Positions 1 to 5,654 of a stretch of 5,716 nt of DNA are shown here, piece after piece (position 1 is the first letter of the stretch; the number at the start of each line of letters is the position of its first letter). The stretch is from the NCBI GenBank assembly GCA_023135015.1, contig JAGLTZ010000096.1, positions 1-5,716 on the forward strand, read 5' to 3'. The notes beneath the pieces are model-generated. The model did not search any database and was not told where the DNA came from. It was given only the letters and a program-made list of their open reading frames with translations. This stretch comes from Candidatus Latescibacterota bacterium (lineage in GTDB: Bacteria > Blakebacterota > Blakebacteria > Blakebacterales > Blakebacteraceae). Both the position numbers and the translations under genes were made by a program.

Positions 1-143
1 GCCTGGTATCCTTCTGCCACTTCGAGCTCACTCGATTCCCACGATCCGCCGGAACAGGCGGAAAACAGCACTGCGATACAGGATAGAACGAATAGAGAGA
101 CCATCTGCGGCGATCTGGTCCGAAAACTTCCTGATCTGAACAT
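1..143 (-). CDS. N-terminal part of an unrecognised lipoprotein (cut by the window edge)
   Basis: An open frame runs from an ATG at 143 to the window edge with no stop (47 codons). The product starts with a basic stretch (MFRSGSFRTRSPQ), then a hydrophobic segment (about residues 14-29, MVSLFVLSCIAVLFSA), then a cysteine followed by Gly, Ser and acidic residues. This is the layout of a type II (lipoprotein) signal peptide: the cysteine at about residue 30 would be lipidated after cleavage, although Phe at -3 of the lipobox (L-F-S-A-C) is not the commonest residue. An AGGGA Shine-Dalgarno-like stretch lies 10 nt before the ATG; a second in-frame ATG at 104 would give a shorter signal peptide. 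The gene lies downstream of the permease in the same direction, 134 nt away, and has its own candidate promoter. The mature domain is almost all outside the window, so function cannot be assigned. Confidence 0.72.
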   Translation of the reverse strand, partial: MFRSGSFRTRSPQMVSLFVLSCIAVLFSACSGGSWESSELEVAEGYQ

Positions 144-215
144 GAGACGATGTTCCCTGTTTCGGGTGGTCCCTCTGTTTTTATAGGTGAGGGAAGGCCG
201 TTTTACTTATCAGGT

Positions 216-244
216 ATTCTATGTTGGGCCTCAATATATGTGAA
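216..244 (-). promoter_or_regulatory. Candidate sigma-70-type promoter for the lipoprotein gene
   Basis: On the minus strand there is TTCACA (239-244, 5 of 6 matches to the -35 consensus), a 17-nt spacer, and TAGAAT (216-221, 5 of 6 to the -10 consensus). Transcription would start near 209, leaving a leader of about 65 nt before the ATG at 143. The surrounding DNA is locally AT-rich, unlike the flanking genes. I see no hairpin followed by a T-run that would terminate permease transcription between 144 and 277, so read-through from the upstream operon is also possible. Confidence 0.5.
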
Positions 245-277
245 AGGATTTTTTAAATAGCAGGAGCCTCATAGCGG

Positions 278-2971
278 TCATTCATACCGGAGTGTCACCA
301 TCGGATCCATGCCGGCGGCACGTAGCGCCGGCACATAGCTCGCCAGGACCGTGACGGTCCCGAGCACCAGCACAACAGATGCAAATGCGATCGGGTCTAT
401 CGGCGAGACACCCGTCAGGAGCCGGGAAAGGACCTGCATGACGAGGCATGAGATGATGAGTCCGATCACGATGCCGACCGTCACGAGCCGCATGCCCTGC
501 CGCAGGACCATCCTTATCACCTGCCTTTTATCCGCTCCTAACGCCATGCGGATACCTAACTCCCGCGTCCGGAGCGTGACGGAGAAGGCGACGGTTCCGT
601 ACAGCCCGACACTTGCCAGCAACATCGCCAGTATCCCGAACACAGACAGGTAGAGGGCCGCCGTGCGGTCCAGGAAGAACGCGATGTCCAGGTGCTCGGA
701 CATCGTCCTGGCATCGAACACGGGAACACTGCTGTCGAGGCTCTGCAGCTCACGACGGAACAGTTCCGGTAGTCCCGCCGGACTGCCGTAGGTTTGTGCG
801 ACCAGGACGGTAGTCATCGTGTATTGCCCGGCGAAGGGGAGATATAGAAAGGGCTGCGGCTCATCCCTGAGAGATGTGATTTTCGCATTGCCGGCTACCC
901 CCACTACATTAGCGTACTTCACATCGCTGTCGCTTCCCACCATGAGCGACTGCCCGATAGCGTCGGTACCACTCCAGAAGCGTCGTGCCATTTCCTCGCT
1001 GACAATAACTTCTCTGAGCGGCGTGCCCGCATCCGCCGGTGAGAACGTGCTGCCGCGGACCAGAGGGATCCCCATGGTCGCGAAGTACTCCGGGGAAACC
1101 GCTGCGTAATGCACCTCCGGCGTGTTTTCTTCCTCCCCGATATCCGTCTCGGGCACGCGGGCGCGGATTTGCGCACCAGCGTTGAAGAGCCCGAATGGTA
1201 TCCTGCTGGTCAGCGCTACACTCTCGATCTCAGGGTGAGTGAGGATCCTCGCCCGGTAGCGCTCGAGGAAGGCGCGGGCCGACTCTTCATCCGTGTACCC
1301 CCCCAGCGCCACATCTATCGCCGTAATTGCCCGCTGATCCGATTCGAATCCCAGGTCGATGTTGCGCCGATACCCGAGGCTCCTGATGAAGAGCGCGGCC
1401 CCTATGAGCAGCACCATCGATACTGTGAACTGGGCTACAATGAAGATGTTCCGCAGGGTAAAGCGCTGCCGTCCCATGGTGGCCGAGGGGGCGCTGTCCT
1501 TGAGAGCGGCCACGATATCGGGCCTGGAGGACTGGAGCGCCGGGACCAGACCGATAAGGACTCCGGTCGCTATCGAAAGTAGCATAGCGAATGCCAGGAC
1601 GGTGCCGTCGATACTGAAATCCACCGACAGTGAGAAAGGGATCGGCAGCTTGTAGGAGGCGACGGCACTGGCGATCCCGAAGGCGACCACGAGCCCGAAA
1701 ACACCTCCCATGAGTCCGAGGAGTACATTCTCGGTCAGGAGCTGGGTGATCACCCTGCCTCTGCTGGCACCCAGGGCGATGCGGATTGTTATCTCCTTCC
1801 GCCGGGAAGTCGCGCGCATCAGCAGGAAACCGGCCAGGTTCCAACAGGCGACCAGCAGGACGAGCACAACCACCGTCATCAGGAAGCCTGACAGGGGGTA
1901 TAGAACCCGGTCAAACATGGGGTCCATCCGGACCTCGCTGGCGCTCAGCACGGTCAGGCTCATGTCGGCGTTCGTCTCCGGATACTTCTCCGCCAGTCCC
2001 GCAGCCATAACGTTCAGGGCGGACCGCGCCTGCTCGATACTCACGCCCGGCTTCAGACGTGCGATGATATTGCACTCACGCTCGTCCCGATCCCCCAGGT
2101 CTGTATAGGGAGCGTTTATCAGGGCGGAGGTCCCCCACGACACCCAGTATTCGGTTACGACCCCGACGTATACACCTTTGAAACCCGGCGGCCCAACCCC
2201 TACCACGGTGACCGGATATCCATTGAGCCTTATGGCCTTGCCGACGATGTCCGGATCGCTGCCGTGGCGCTCTTTCCAGGCTGAATGGCACACCATCACC
2301 ACCGGCCCAGCGACCCCCGGCACGTCCTCCTCTGCCACGAACGGGCGGCCAAGCAGCGGCCTGATTCCCAGGGCCGGGAAGAGGTCGGATGAGAAGACGT
2401 CACTCAGTACGGTCTCCGCGCCCTCCTCGGTAACGAGACTGAAAGGGAAGATGTCGCTGGTGGCGGCGATCGCTGTGAAGAGATCGGTGCCGTTCTTCAT
2501 GTCCTGGAAGTCGGGATAGGAGTTCCAGCGCGGTCTTCCGGTCTCAGGATCGTTCGTGTAGATCCGGATGACCTCGGAGGGGTTCTCGCAGTATATCGGC
2601 TGGAACAGCATCGAGTTGACGATGCTAAAGATGGCTGTGGTAGCCCCAATGCCGAGGGCCATTACCACCACCGCGACCGCGGTGAACCCGGGGCTCGCGC
2701 GCAGGTGGCGGAAGGCGTATCGCAGGTTCTGCATGAAATCGATTAACAAGCGCACCCCCTGTTCGTCGCGCATCTGTTCCTTCCTGCGCTCCACGCCTCC
2801 GAAGTCCCGGTGCGCAGACCGGCGCGCCTCCACCGGATCCATGCCGCGGGCCAGGTTCCGCTCTATCGCCTGTTCGAGGTGGAACTGGAGTTCTTCTTCC
2901 ATCTCTAGCTCCACTTCTCTCCTGTGAAGTAGGGCCCTAAGCCGCTGCCGGAAACTTAACCACCAGGCCAT
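278..2971 (-). CDS. ADOP-type duplicated MacB/FtsX ABC transporter permease
   Basis: This 897-residue inner-membrane protein has the ADOP family layout. A soluble N-terminal prefix (about residues 10-75) carries acidic and 'GMDPVEARRSAHRDFGG' motifs. A first MacB-like half follows: TM1 about 93-119 after 'SPGFT', a periplasmic domain about 120-355, and three TMs about 360-386, 408-437 and 456-480. The second half repeats this: TM about 507-531, periplasmic domain about 532-770, and TMs about 771-797, 827-852 and 860-884. Both halves keep the FtsX-type cytoplasmic motif ('RRKEITIRIALGAS' and 'RTRELGIRMALGAD'), the likely ATPase contact. The C-terminus 'DPMVTLRYE' is typical of full-length members. 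I chose the ATG at 2971 because AGGAGG lies 9 nt upstream; a longer frame from a TTG at 3055 would overlap the PadR gene. No ATP-binding subunit is present nearby. Substrate is unknown; MacB relatives move peptides, macrolides or lipoproteins, or act by mechanotransmission. Confidence 0.93.
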   Translation of the reverse strand: MAWWLSFRQRLRALLHRREVELEMEEELQFHLEQAIERNLARGMDPVEARRSAHRDFGGVERRKEQMRDEQGVRLLIDFMQNLRYAFRHLRASPGFTAVAVVVMALGIGATTAIFSIVNSMLFQPIYCENPSEVIRIYTNDPETGRPRWNSYPDFQDMKNGTDLFTAIAATSDIFPFSLVTEEGAETVLSDVFSSDLFPALGIRPLLGRPFVAEEDVPGVAGPVVMVCHSAWKERHGSDPDIVGKAIRLNGYPVTVVGVGPPGFKGVYVGVVTEYWVSWGTSALINAPYTDLGDRDERECNIIARLKPGVSIEQARSALNVMAAGLAEKYPETNADMSLTVLSASEVRMDPMFDRVLYPLSGFLMTVVVLVLLVACWNLAGFLLMRATSRRKEITIRIALGASRGRVITQLLTENVLLGLMGGVFGLVVAFGIASAVASYKLPIPFSLSVDFSIDGTVLAFAMLLSIATGVLIGLVPALQSSRPDIVAALKDSAPSATMGRQRFTLRNIFIVAQFTVSMVLLIGAALFIRSLGYRRNIDLGFESDQRAITAIDVALGGYTDEESARAFLERYRARILTHPEIESVALTSRIPFGLFNAGAQIRARVPETDIGEEENTPEVHYAAVSPEYFATMGIPLVRGSTFSPADAGTPLREVIVSEEMARRFWSGTDAIGQSLMVGSDSDVKYANVVGVAGNAKITSLRDEPQPFLYLPFAGQYTMTTVLVAQTYGSPAGLPELFRRELQSLDSSVPVFDARTMSEHLDIAFFLDRTAALYLSVFGILAMLLASVGLYGTVAFSVTLRTRELGIRMALGADKRQVIRMVLRQGMRLVTVGIVIGLIISCLVMQVLSRLLTGVSPIDPIAFASVVLVLGTVTVLASYVPALRAAGMDPMVTLRYE

Positions 2972-2975
2972 TCTG

Positions 2976-3320
2976 TCATCCCTCCTGCCATGAAAGACGG
3001 ATAACACGGTTGACCGCGGAAGAGACTTTCTCCCACCGCTCGACTTCTCTGGCAAGTTGTTTCCGGCCGGCGCTGGTCAGCTCGTAATACATTGCCCGTC
3101 GGTTGTTCTCGGACCGGCGCCATTCAGACGTAATCCAGCCCTTCCGCTTCAGCCGTTGGAGCGCCGGGTAGAGCGATCCCTGGTTGATCTGGAAGACTCC
3201 CTGTGTGATTTGCTCGATACGGACAGAAAGCCCCCAGCCATGCTGTGGTTCCTGGGCAAGTGTCTTCAGCACCATCATGTCCAGCGTCCCCAGCAGTAGA
3301 TCGGATTTCGATTCGGACAA
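2976..3320 (-). CDS. PadR-family transcriptional repressor
   Basis: This 114-residue protein has the short PadR form: an N-terminal winged helix (about residues 8-85) and a single C-terminal helix (about 86-108) for dimerisation. Recognisable signatures are 'LLGTLDMMVLKTL' (helix 1), 'HGWGLSVRIEQIT', the recognition-helix stretch 'GSLYPALQRLKRKGWI' (48-63) and the wing 'RRAMYYELTSAGRKQL' (74-89). The start is a TTG at 3320, supported by a near-ideal AAGGAGGT 6 nt upstream; the ATG just upstream is in another frame. It is the first gene of an operon with the permease (4-nt gap). PadR proteins usually repress their own promoter and a linked transporter and respond to small hydrophobic ligands; the inducer here is unknown. 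Palindromes in its promoter fit autorepression. The family is clear from sequence; the target is inferred. Confidence 0.93.
   Translation of the reverse strand: MSESKSDLLLGTLDMMVLKTLAQEPQHGWGLSVRIEQITQGVFQINQGSLYPALQRLKRKGWITSEWRRSENNRRAMYYELTSAGRKQLAREVERWEKVSSAVNRVIRLSWQEG
2981..2986 (-). promoter_or_regulatory. Ribosome binding site of the permease inside the end of the PadR gene
   Basis: AGGAGG on the minus strand lies within the last codons of the PadR gene, 9 nt before the permease ATG (2971). The PadR stop (TGA, 2976-2978) falls between this site and the ATG. The layout suggests translational coupling, and it decides the permease start against the longer frame. Confidence 0.8.
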
Positions 3321-3325
3321 CGCAT

Positions 3326-3333
3326 ACCTCCTT
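3326..3333 (-). promoter_or_regulatory. Strong Shine-Dalgarno that fixes a TTG start for the PadR gene
   Basis: The minus strand reads AAGGAGGT, a full match to the 16S rRNA tail. From AGGAGG there are 6 nt to the TTG at 3320. The overlapping ATG (3325-3323) is out of frame with the PadR protein and too close to the site. Confidence 0.8.
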
Positions 3334-3334
3334 C

Positions 3335-3355
3335 AGATCTTTAGATCTTAGATCT
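3335..3355. repeat. Three AGATCT repeats in the padR leader
   Basis: AGATCT occurs at 3335-3340, 3343-3348 and 3350-3355, with steps of 8 and 7 bp. The last two form a 13-bp odd-centred palindrome (centre 3349), 21 bp (two helical turns) from the centre of the promoter operator at 3370. TTTAGA at 3340-3345 is also one arm of that operator. The repeats lie between the -10 box and the Shine-Dalgarno, so they could be degenerate extra PadR half-sites. Function is inference. Confidence 0.5.
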
Positions 3356-3383
3356 TTATACCTTTAGACGTTCTAAAGAACAA
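3355..3383 (-). promoter_or_regulatory. Candidate promoter of the padR-permease operon
   Basis: The minus strand shows TTGTTC (3378-3383, a weak -35 with only the TTG matching), a spacer of exactly 17 nt, and TATAAA (3355-3360, 5 of 6 to the -10 consensus). Transcription would start near 3348, with a leader of about 28 nt. The whole spacer is occupied by the palindrome at 3362-3378, so a bound repressor would block RNA polymerase. Confidence 0.6.
3362..3378. promoter_or_regulatory. Probable PadR operator 1, a perfect palindrome in the promoter spacer
   Basis: CTTTAGA-CGT-TCTAAAG is a perfect 7-bp inverted repeat around 3 bp. It fills the space between the -35 and -10 boxes of the padR promoter and its last base overlaps the -35. 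A second copy of the core lies at 3398-3412. Position and symmetry fit a dimeric winged-helix repressor; binding by this PadR is inferred from location only. Confidence 0.65.
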
Positions 3384-3397
3384 ATATGTTTCACTTT

Positions 3398-3412
3398 TTT
3401 AGATGGTCTAAA
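3398..3412. promoter_or_regulatory. Probable PadR operator 2, upstream copy of the palindrome
   Basis: TTTAGA-TGG-TCTAAA repeats the arms and 3-bp spacing of operator 1 with a different centre. The conserved arms and changed spacer are what one expects of a protein-binding site rather than a copied repeat. Its centre is 35 bp from that of operator 1, upstream of the padR -35 box, and about 50 bp from the candidate glnS -35 box. Confidence 0.6.
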
Positions 3413-3429
3413 GGAAGCCTGAGGTGAGC

Positions 3430-3445
3430 ATGACAGACATGTCAT
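3430..3445. repeat. Inverted repeat ATGACA-GACA-TGTCAT
   Basis: A perfect 6-bp inverted repeat around 4 bp contains the 8-bp palindrome GACATGTC (3436-3443). It lies 7 bp upstream of the candidate glnS -35 box and differs in sequence from the TTTAGA operators. It could be a site for another regulator, or chance. Confidence 0.3.
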
Positions 3446-3452
3446 TCCCCCC

Positions 3453-3481
3453 TTGAAACTGGCCGGTCCTTCTCGCATCAT
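3453..3481 (+). promoter_or_regulatory. Candidate promoter of glnS
   Basis: TTGAAA (3453-3458, 5 of 6 to the -35 consensus), a 17-nt spacer, then CATCAT (3476-3481, 4 of 6 to the -10 consensus). Transcription would begin near 3488, giving a leader of about 50 nt that includes the hairpin at 3497-3513. The -10 is weak, so this is tentative. Confidence 0.35.
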
Positions 3482-3496
3482 GCCTCACTGAAACAT

Positions 3497-3513
3497 GGCC
3501 GTCCCGGACGGCC
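3497..3513 (+). other. GC-rich hairpin in the glnS leader
   Basis: GGCCGTCC and GGACGGCC flank a single central C, a perfect 17-bp odd-centred palindrome. As RNA it would fold into a 7-bp stem with a 3-nt loop. There is no T-run on either side (TCTCTGTT on the plus strand), so it is not a standard terminator. It ends 25 nt before the glnS ATG and could affect translation or stability of the mRNA, or serve as a protein site on DNA. Confidence 0.45.
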
Positions 3514-3538
3514 TCTCTGTTCCAACGGAGTGGCAAGA

Positions 3539-5224
3539 ATGGCCCAGACCGATTTCATCCGCATGATTATCGAGGAGGACCTGGCTGCCGACAGGCACGG
3601 CGGCAGGGTTGCGACCCGGTTCCCCCCCGAGCCCAATGGCTACCTGCACATCGGGCACGCCAAATCGATCTGCCTGAACTTCGGTATCGCCGGGCAGTAC
3701 GGGGGCACATGCAACCTGCGGTTCGACGACACCAATCCCAGTACAGAAGAGACTGAATACGTCGAGTCGATCAAAGATGATGTCCGATGGCTCGGCTTCG
3801 AATGGAACGGCCAGGTACGCTACGCCTCAGATTACTTCGAACAGCTCTACGAGTGGGCTGAAAAGCTCATCGAAAAGGGCGTGGCTTACGTGGACAGCCT
3901 GACTGCAGAGGAGATCAGCGAACACCGCGGAAGGTGGAATGAGTCCGGCAGGGAGAGTCCCTACCGCGACCGGCCGGTGGAGGAAAACCTGGACCTGTTC
4001 AGGCGCATGCGGGCAGGTGAGTTCGAAGATGGCACCCACGTGCTCCGTGCCAAGATCGATATGACCTCACCGAACATAAACCTGCGCGACCCTGTCATGT
4101 ACAGAATCCGCCACGAGAGCCACCACCGCACGGGCGACGACTGGTGTATCTACGCCACCTACGACTGGGCCCACGGCCAATCGGATGCCATAGAGGGAAT
4201 CACCCACTCTATCTGCACGCTGGAGTTTGAGAACCACAGGCCGCTATACGACTGGTACGTTCAGGCACTGGAACTGGAGGACCCCCCGCATCAGTTCGAG
4301 TTCGCCCGTCTTGATATAAGCCACACGGTGTTGAGCAAGCGCAGGCTCCTCATGCTAGTCAACGAAGGACACGTCTCCGGCTGGGACGACCCGCGCATGC
4401 CCACCATTGTCGGGCTTCGCCGACGCGGGTACACACCCGAAGCAATCCGCAACTTCTGTGAACGTATCGGTGTAGCCAAGACCAACAGTATTGTAGACAT
4501 CAAATTGCTTGAGTTCTGCCAGCGTGAGGACCTGGAGAAACGCGCACCAAGGGTAATGGGTGTCCTCAAACCCCTGAAAGTCGTCATTGAGAACTATCCG
4601 GAGGACCAGGTGGAGGAGTTCGAATTTCCCAACCACCCGGACAACCCGGAGATGGGCACGCGGATGGTTCCATTCTCCCGGGAGATCTATATCGAGCGGG
4701 ACGACTTCCGGGAAGAGCCTCCAAAGAAATTTTACCGCCTCGCCCCAGATCGCGAAGTGCGCCTGCGCTTTGCCTATATGATTACCTGCACCGATGTAAT
4801 CAAGGATCCAGATACCGGCGAAGTCGTGGAACTCCGCTGCACATATGACCCGGCGACCAAGGGGGGAACCGCACCCGACGGGCGCAAAGTCAGGGGAACC
4901 CTGCATTGGGTTTCGGCGGCACACGCTCTGAAAGCCGAAGTGCGTCTCAACGATCACCTGTTCACCCGGGAGAACCCCAATGATGTCGAGGAGGGCAAGG
5001 ACTTCATCGACTACCTCAACCCCTCCTCCCTCGAGGTCCTTGAAGACTGCCGTGTCGAACCCAGCCTGGCGGATGCCGAGCCCGGACTGCCGTACCAGTT
5101 CGAGAGGAAGGGTTACTTTGTTGTCGATTCTGCCGACTCAAAGCCCGGCAAGCCGGTATTCAACCGCACGGTATCTCTCCGGGACTCGTGGGCGAAAATA
5201 GAACAGGCCCAGCTGCAAGGATAA
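3539..5224 (+). CDS. glnS: Glutaminyl-tRNA synthetase (GlnRS)
   Basis: This cytoplasmic class I aminoacyl-tRNA synthetase charges tRNA-Gln with glutamine using ATP. The 561-residue product matches the length of E. coli GlnRS (about 554). Visible landmarks: '[18 protein letters not shown]' with HIGH at 37-40, 'RFDDTNP' at 61-67, 'CIYATYDW' around Tyr208 (equivalent, from memory, to E. coli Tyr211 of the glutamine pocket), '[12 protein letters not shown]', and 'LSKRR' at 265-269 as the KMSKS loop. The C-terminal half has the two beta-barrel anticodon-binding regions, including '[11 protein letters not shown]' and 'HWVSAAHAL', and ends near '[14 protein letters not shown]'. There is no appended YqeY/GatB-like domain. 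The ATG at 3539 is preferred because GGAG (3527-3530) lies 8 nt upstream; an in-frame GTG at 3530 overlaps that site. These motifs separate it from GluRS. It is followed closely by a RidA-family gene. Confidence 0.97.
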   Translation: MAQTDFIRMIIEEDLAADRHGGRVATRFPPEPNGYLHIGHAKSICLNFGIAGQYGGTCNLRFDDTNPSTEETEYVESIKDDVRWLGFEWNGQVRYASDYFEQLYEWAEKLIEKGVAYVDSLTAEEISEHRGRWNESGRESPYRDRPVEENLDLFRRMRAGEFEDGTHVLRAKIDMTSPNINLRDPVMYRIRHESHHRTGDDWCIYATYDWAHGQSDAIEGITHSICTLEFENHRPLYDWYVQALELEDPPHQFEFARLDISHTVLSKRRLLMLVNEGHVSGWDDPRMPTIVGLRRRGYTPEAIRNFCERIGVAKTNSIVDIKLLEFCQREDLEKRAPRVMGVLKPLKVVIENYPEDQVEEFEFPNHPDNPEMGTRMVPFSREIYIERDDFREEPPKKFYRLAPDREVRLRFAYMITCTDVIKDPDTGEVVELRCTYDPATKGGTAPDGRKVRGTLHWVSAAHALKAEVRLNDHLFTRENPNDVEEGKDFIDYLNPSSLEVLEDCRVEPSLADAEPGLPYQFERKGYFVVDSADSKPGKPVFNRTVSLRDSWAKIEQAQLQG

Positions 5225-5229
5225 AGGAG
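5224..5229 (+). promoter_or_regulatory. Ribosome binding site of the RidA-family gene, touching the glnS stop
   Basis: AAGGAG begins on the last base of the glnS TAA codon and lies 9 nt before the GTG at 5239. It supports GTG as the start and a joint transcript with glnS. Confidence 0.75.
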
Positions 5230-5238
5230 AGACCAGAC

Positions 5239-5619
5239 GTGGAAATCATCCTCACGCCAGATGCCACAAAGCCAGGAGGCCACTATTCCCAGGCCACGAT
5301 CCACGGCGGATTTATTTTTATATCAGGGCAGCTTCCCATAGATCCGAGTACAGGAGGGAAGATCCTGGGTTCGATCGAAGAACAGACCGAAGCGGTATTG
5401 AGAAATGTGAAGGCTATCCTCGAAGCAGCCGGAAGCGACATCGAAAACCTCCTGAAGGTCACTGTGTACGTCTCCGATATCGGACAGTGGGATCAGGTTA
5501 ATACTGTCTACGCCGAATTCATGGGAGATCACAAGCCCGCCCGTGCTATCGTTCCGACCAGGGAGCTGCACTACGGTTTCAAGGTGGAAATGGATGCTAT
5601 CGCGGCGGTTCCTGAATAG
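5239..5619 (+). CDS. RidA/YjgF/UK114-family protein (probable enamine/imine deaminase)
   Basis: RidA-family proteins are small cytoplasmic trimers that hydrolyse reactive enamine/imine intermediates, such as 2-aminoacrylate released by PLP enzymes, to keto acids and ammonia. The 126-residue product has the usual length and motif order: 'HYSQA' (15-19), 'FISGQLPIDP' (27-36), 'EEQTEAVLRNVKAILEAAG' (47-65), 'VNTVYAEF' (87-94), 'KPARA' (99-103) and 'KVEMDAIA' (115-122). Tyr16, Ser29, Asn88, Arg102 and Glu117 correspond to active-site residues of RidA, including the key arginine; the cysteine two residues after that arginine in enteric RidA is Ile104 here. I chose the GTG at 5239 because AAGGAG (5224-5229) lies 9 nt upstream and the family begins here; a longer frame from 5188 would overlap glnS. 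It starts 14 nt after the glnS stop, so the two are probably co-transcribed. The subgroup, and hence the exact substrate, is uncertain. Confidence 0.92.
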   Translation: MEIILTPDATKPGGHYSQATIHGGFIFISGQLPIDPSTGGKILGSIEEQTEAVLRNVKAILEAAGSDIENLLKVTVYVSDIGQWDQVNTVYAEFMGDHKPARAIVPTRELHYGFKVEMDAIAAVPE

Positions 5620-5654
5620 GGCAGATCCAGAGGTTCTCCGCGGGAGGAAAACAA

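Noticed and set aside
255..275. Direct repeat ATAGC around AGGAGCCTC as a possible mobile-element footprint
   Set aside because: The repeat is only 5 bp, with no transposase, terminal inverted repeats or disrupted gene nearby.
1109..1582. 157-residue plus-strand open frame opposite the permease
   Set aside because: Antisense to a conserved coding region, no motif, no convincing ribosome binding site.
1287..1844. 185-residue open frame on the minus strand inside the permease gene
   Set aside because: It shares the strand with the permease in another frame and its sequence is rich in Arg, Gly and Pro, typical of a shadow frame; the permease frame has intact family motifs throughout.
2972..3055. 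Longer permease frame from a TTG at 3055, adding 28 residues
   Set aside because: It would overlap the PadR gene by 80 nt, the added residues do not look like the family N-terminus, and the ATG at 2971 has a good ribosome binding site.
3497..3513. GC-rich palindrome as a rho-independent terminator
   Set aside because: No run of T follows on either strand, and it lies upstream of glnS rather than after a gene.
3530..3538. GTG start for glnS at 3530
   Set aside because: The GTG overlaps the GGAG that serves the ATG at 3539, and no ribosome binding site precedes it.
4355..4957. 200-residue open frame on the minus strand inside glnS
   Set aside because: It lies entirely antisense to a clear GlnRS, shows no recognisable motifs, and is what codon bias produces in the opposite strand of a GC-rich gene.
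5634..5648. TTCTCC-GCG-GGAGGA hairpin as a terminator after the RidA-family gene
   Set aside because: The stem is short with a G-T pair and is followed by AAACAA, not by a T-run, on the coding strand.
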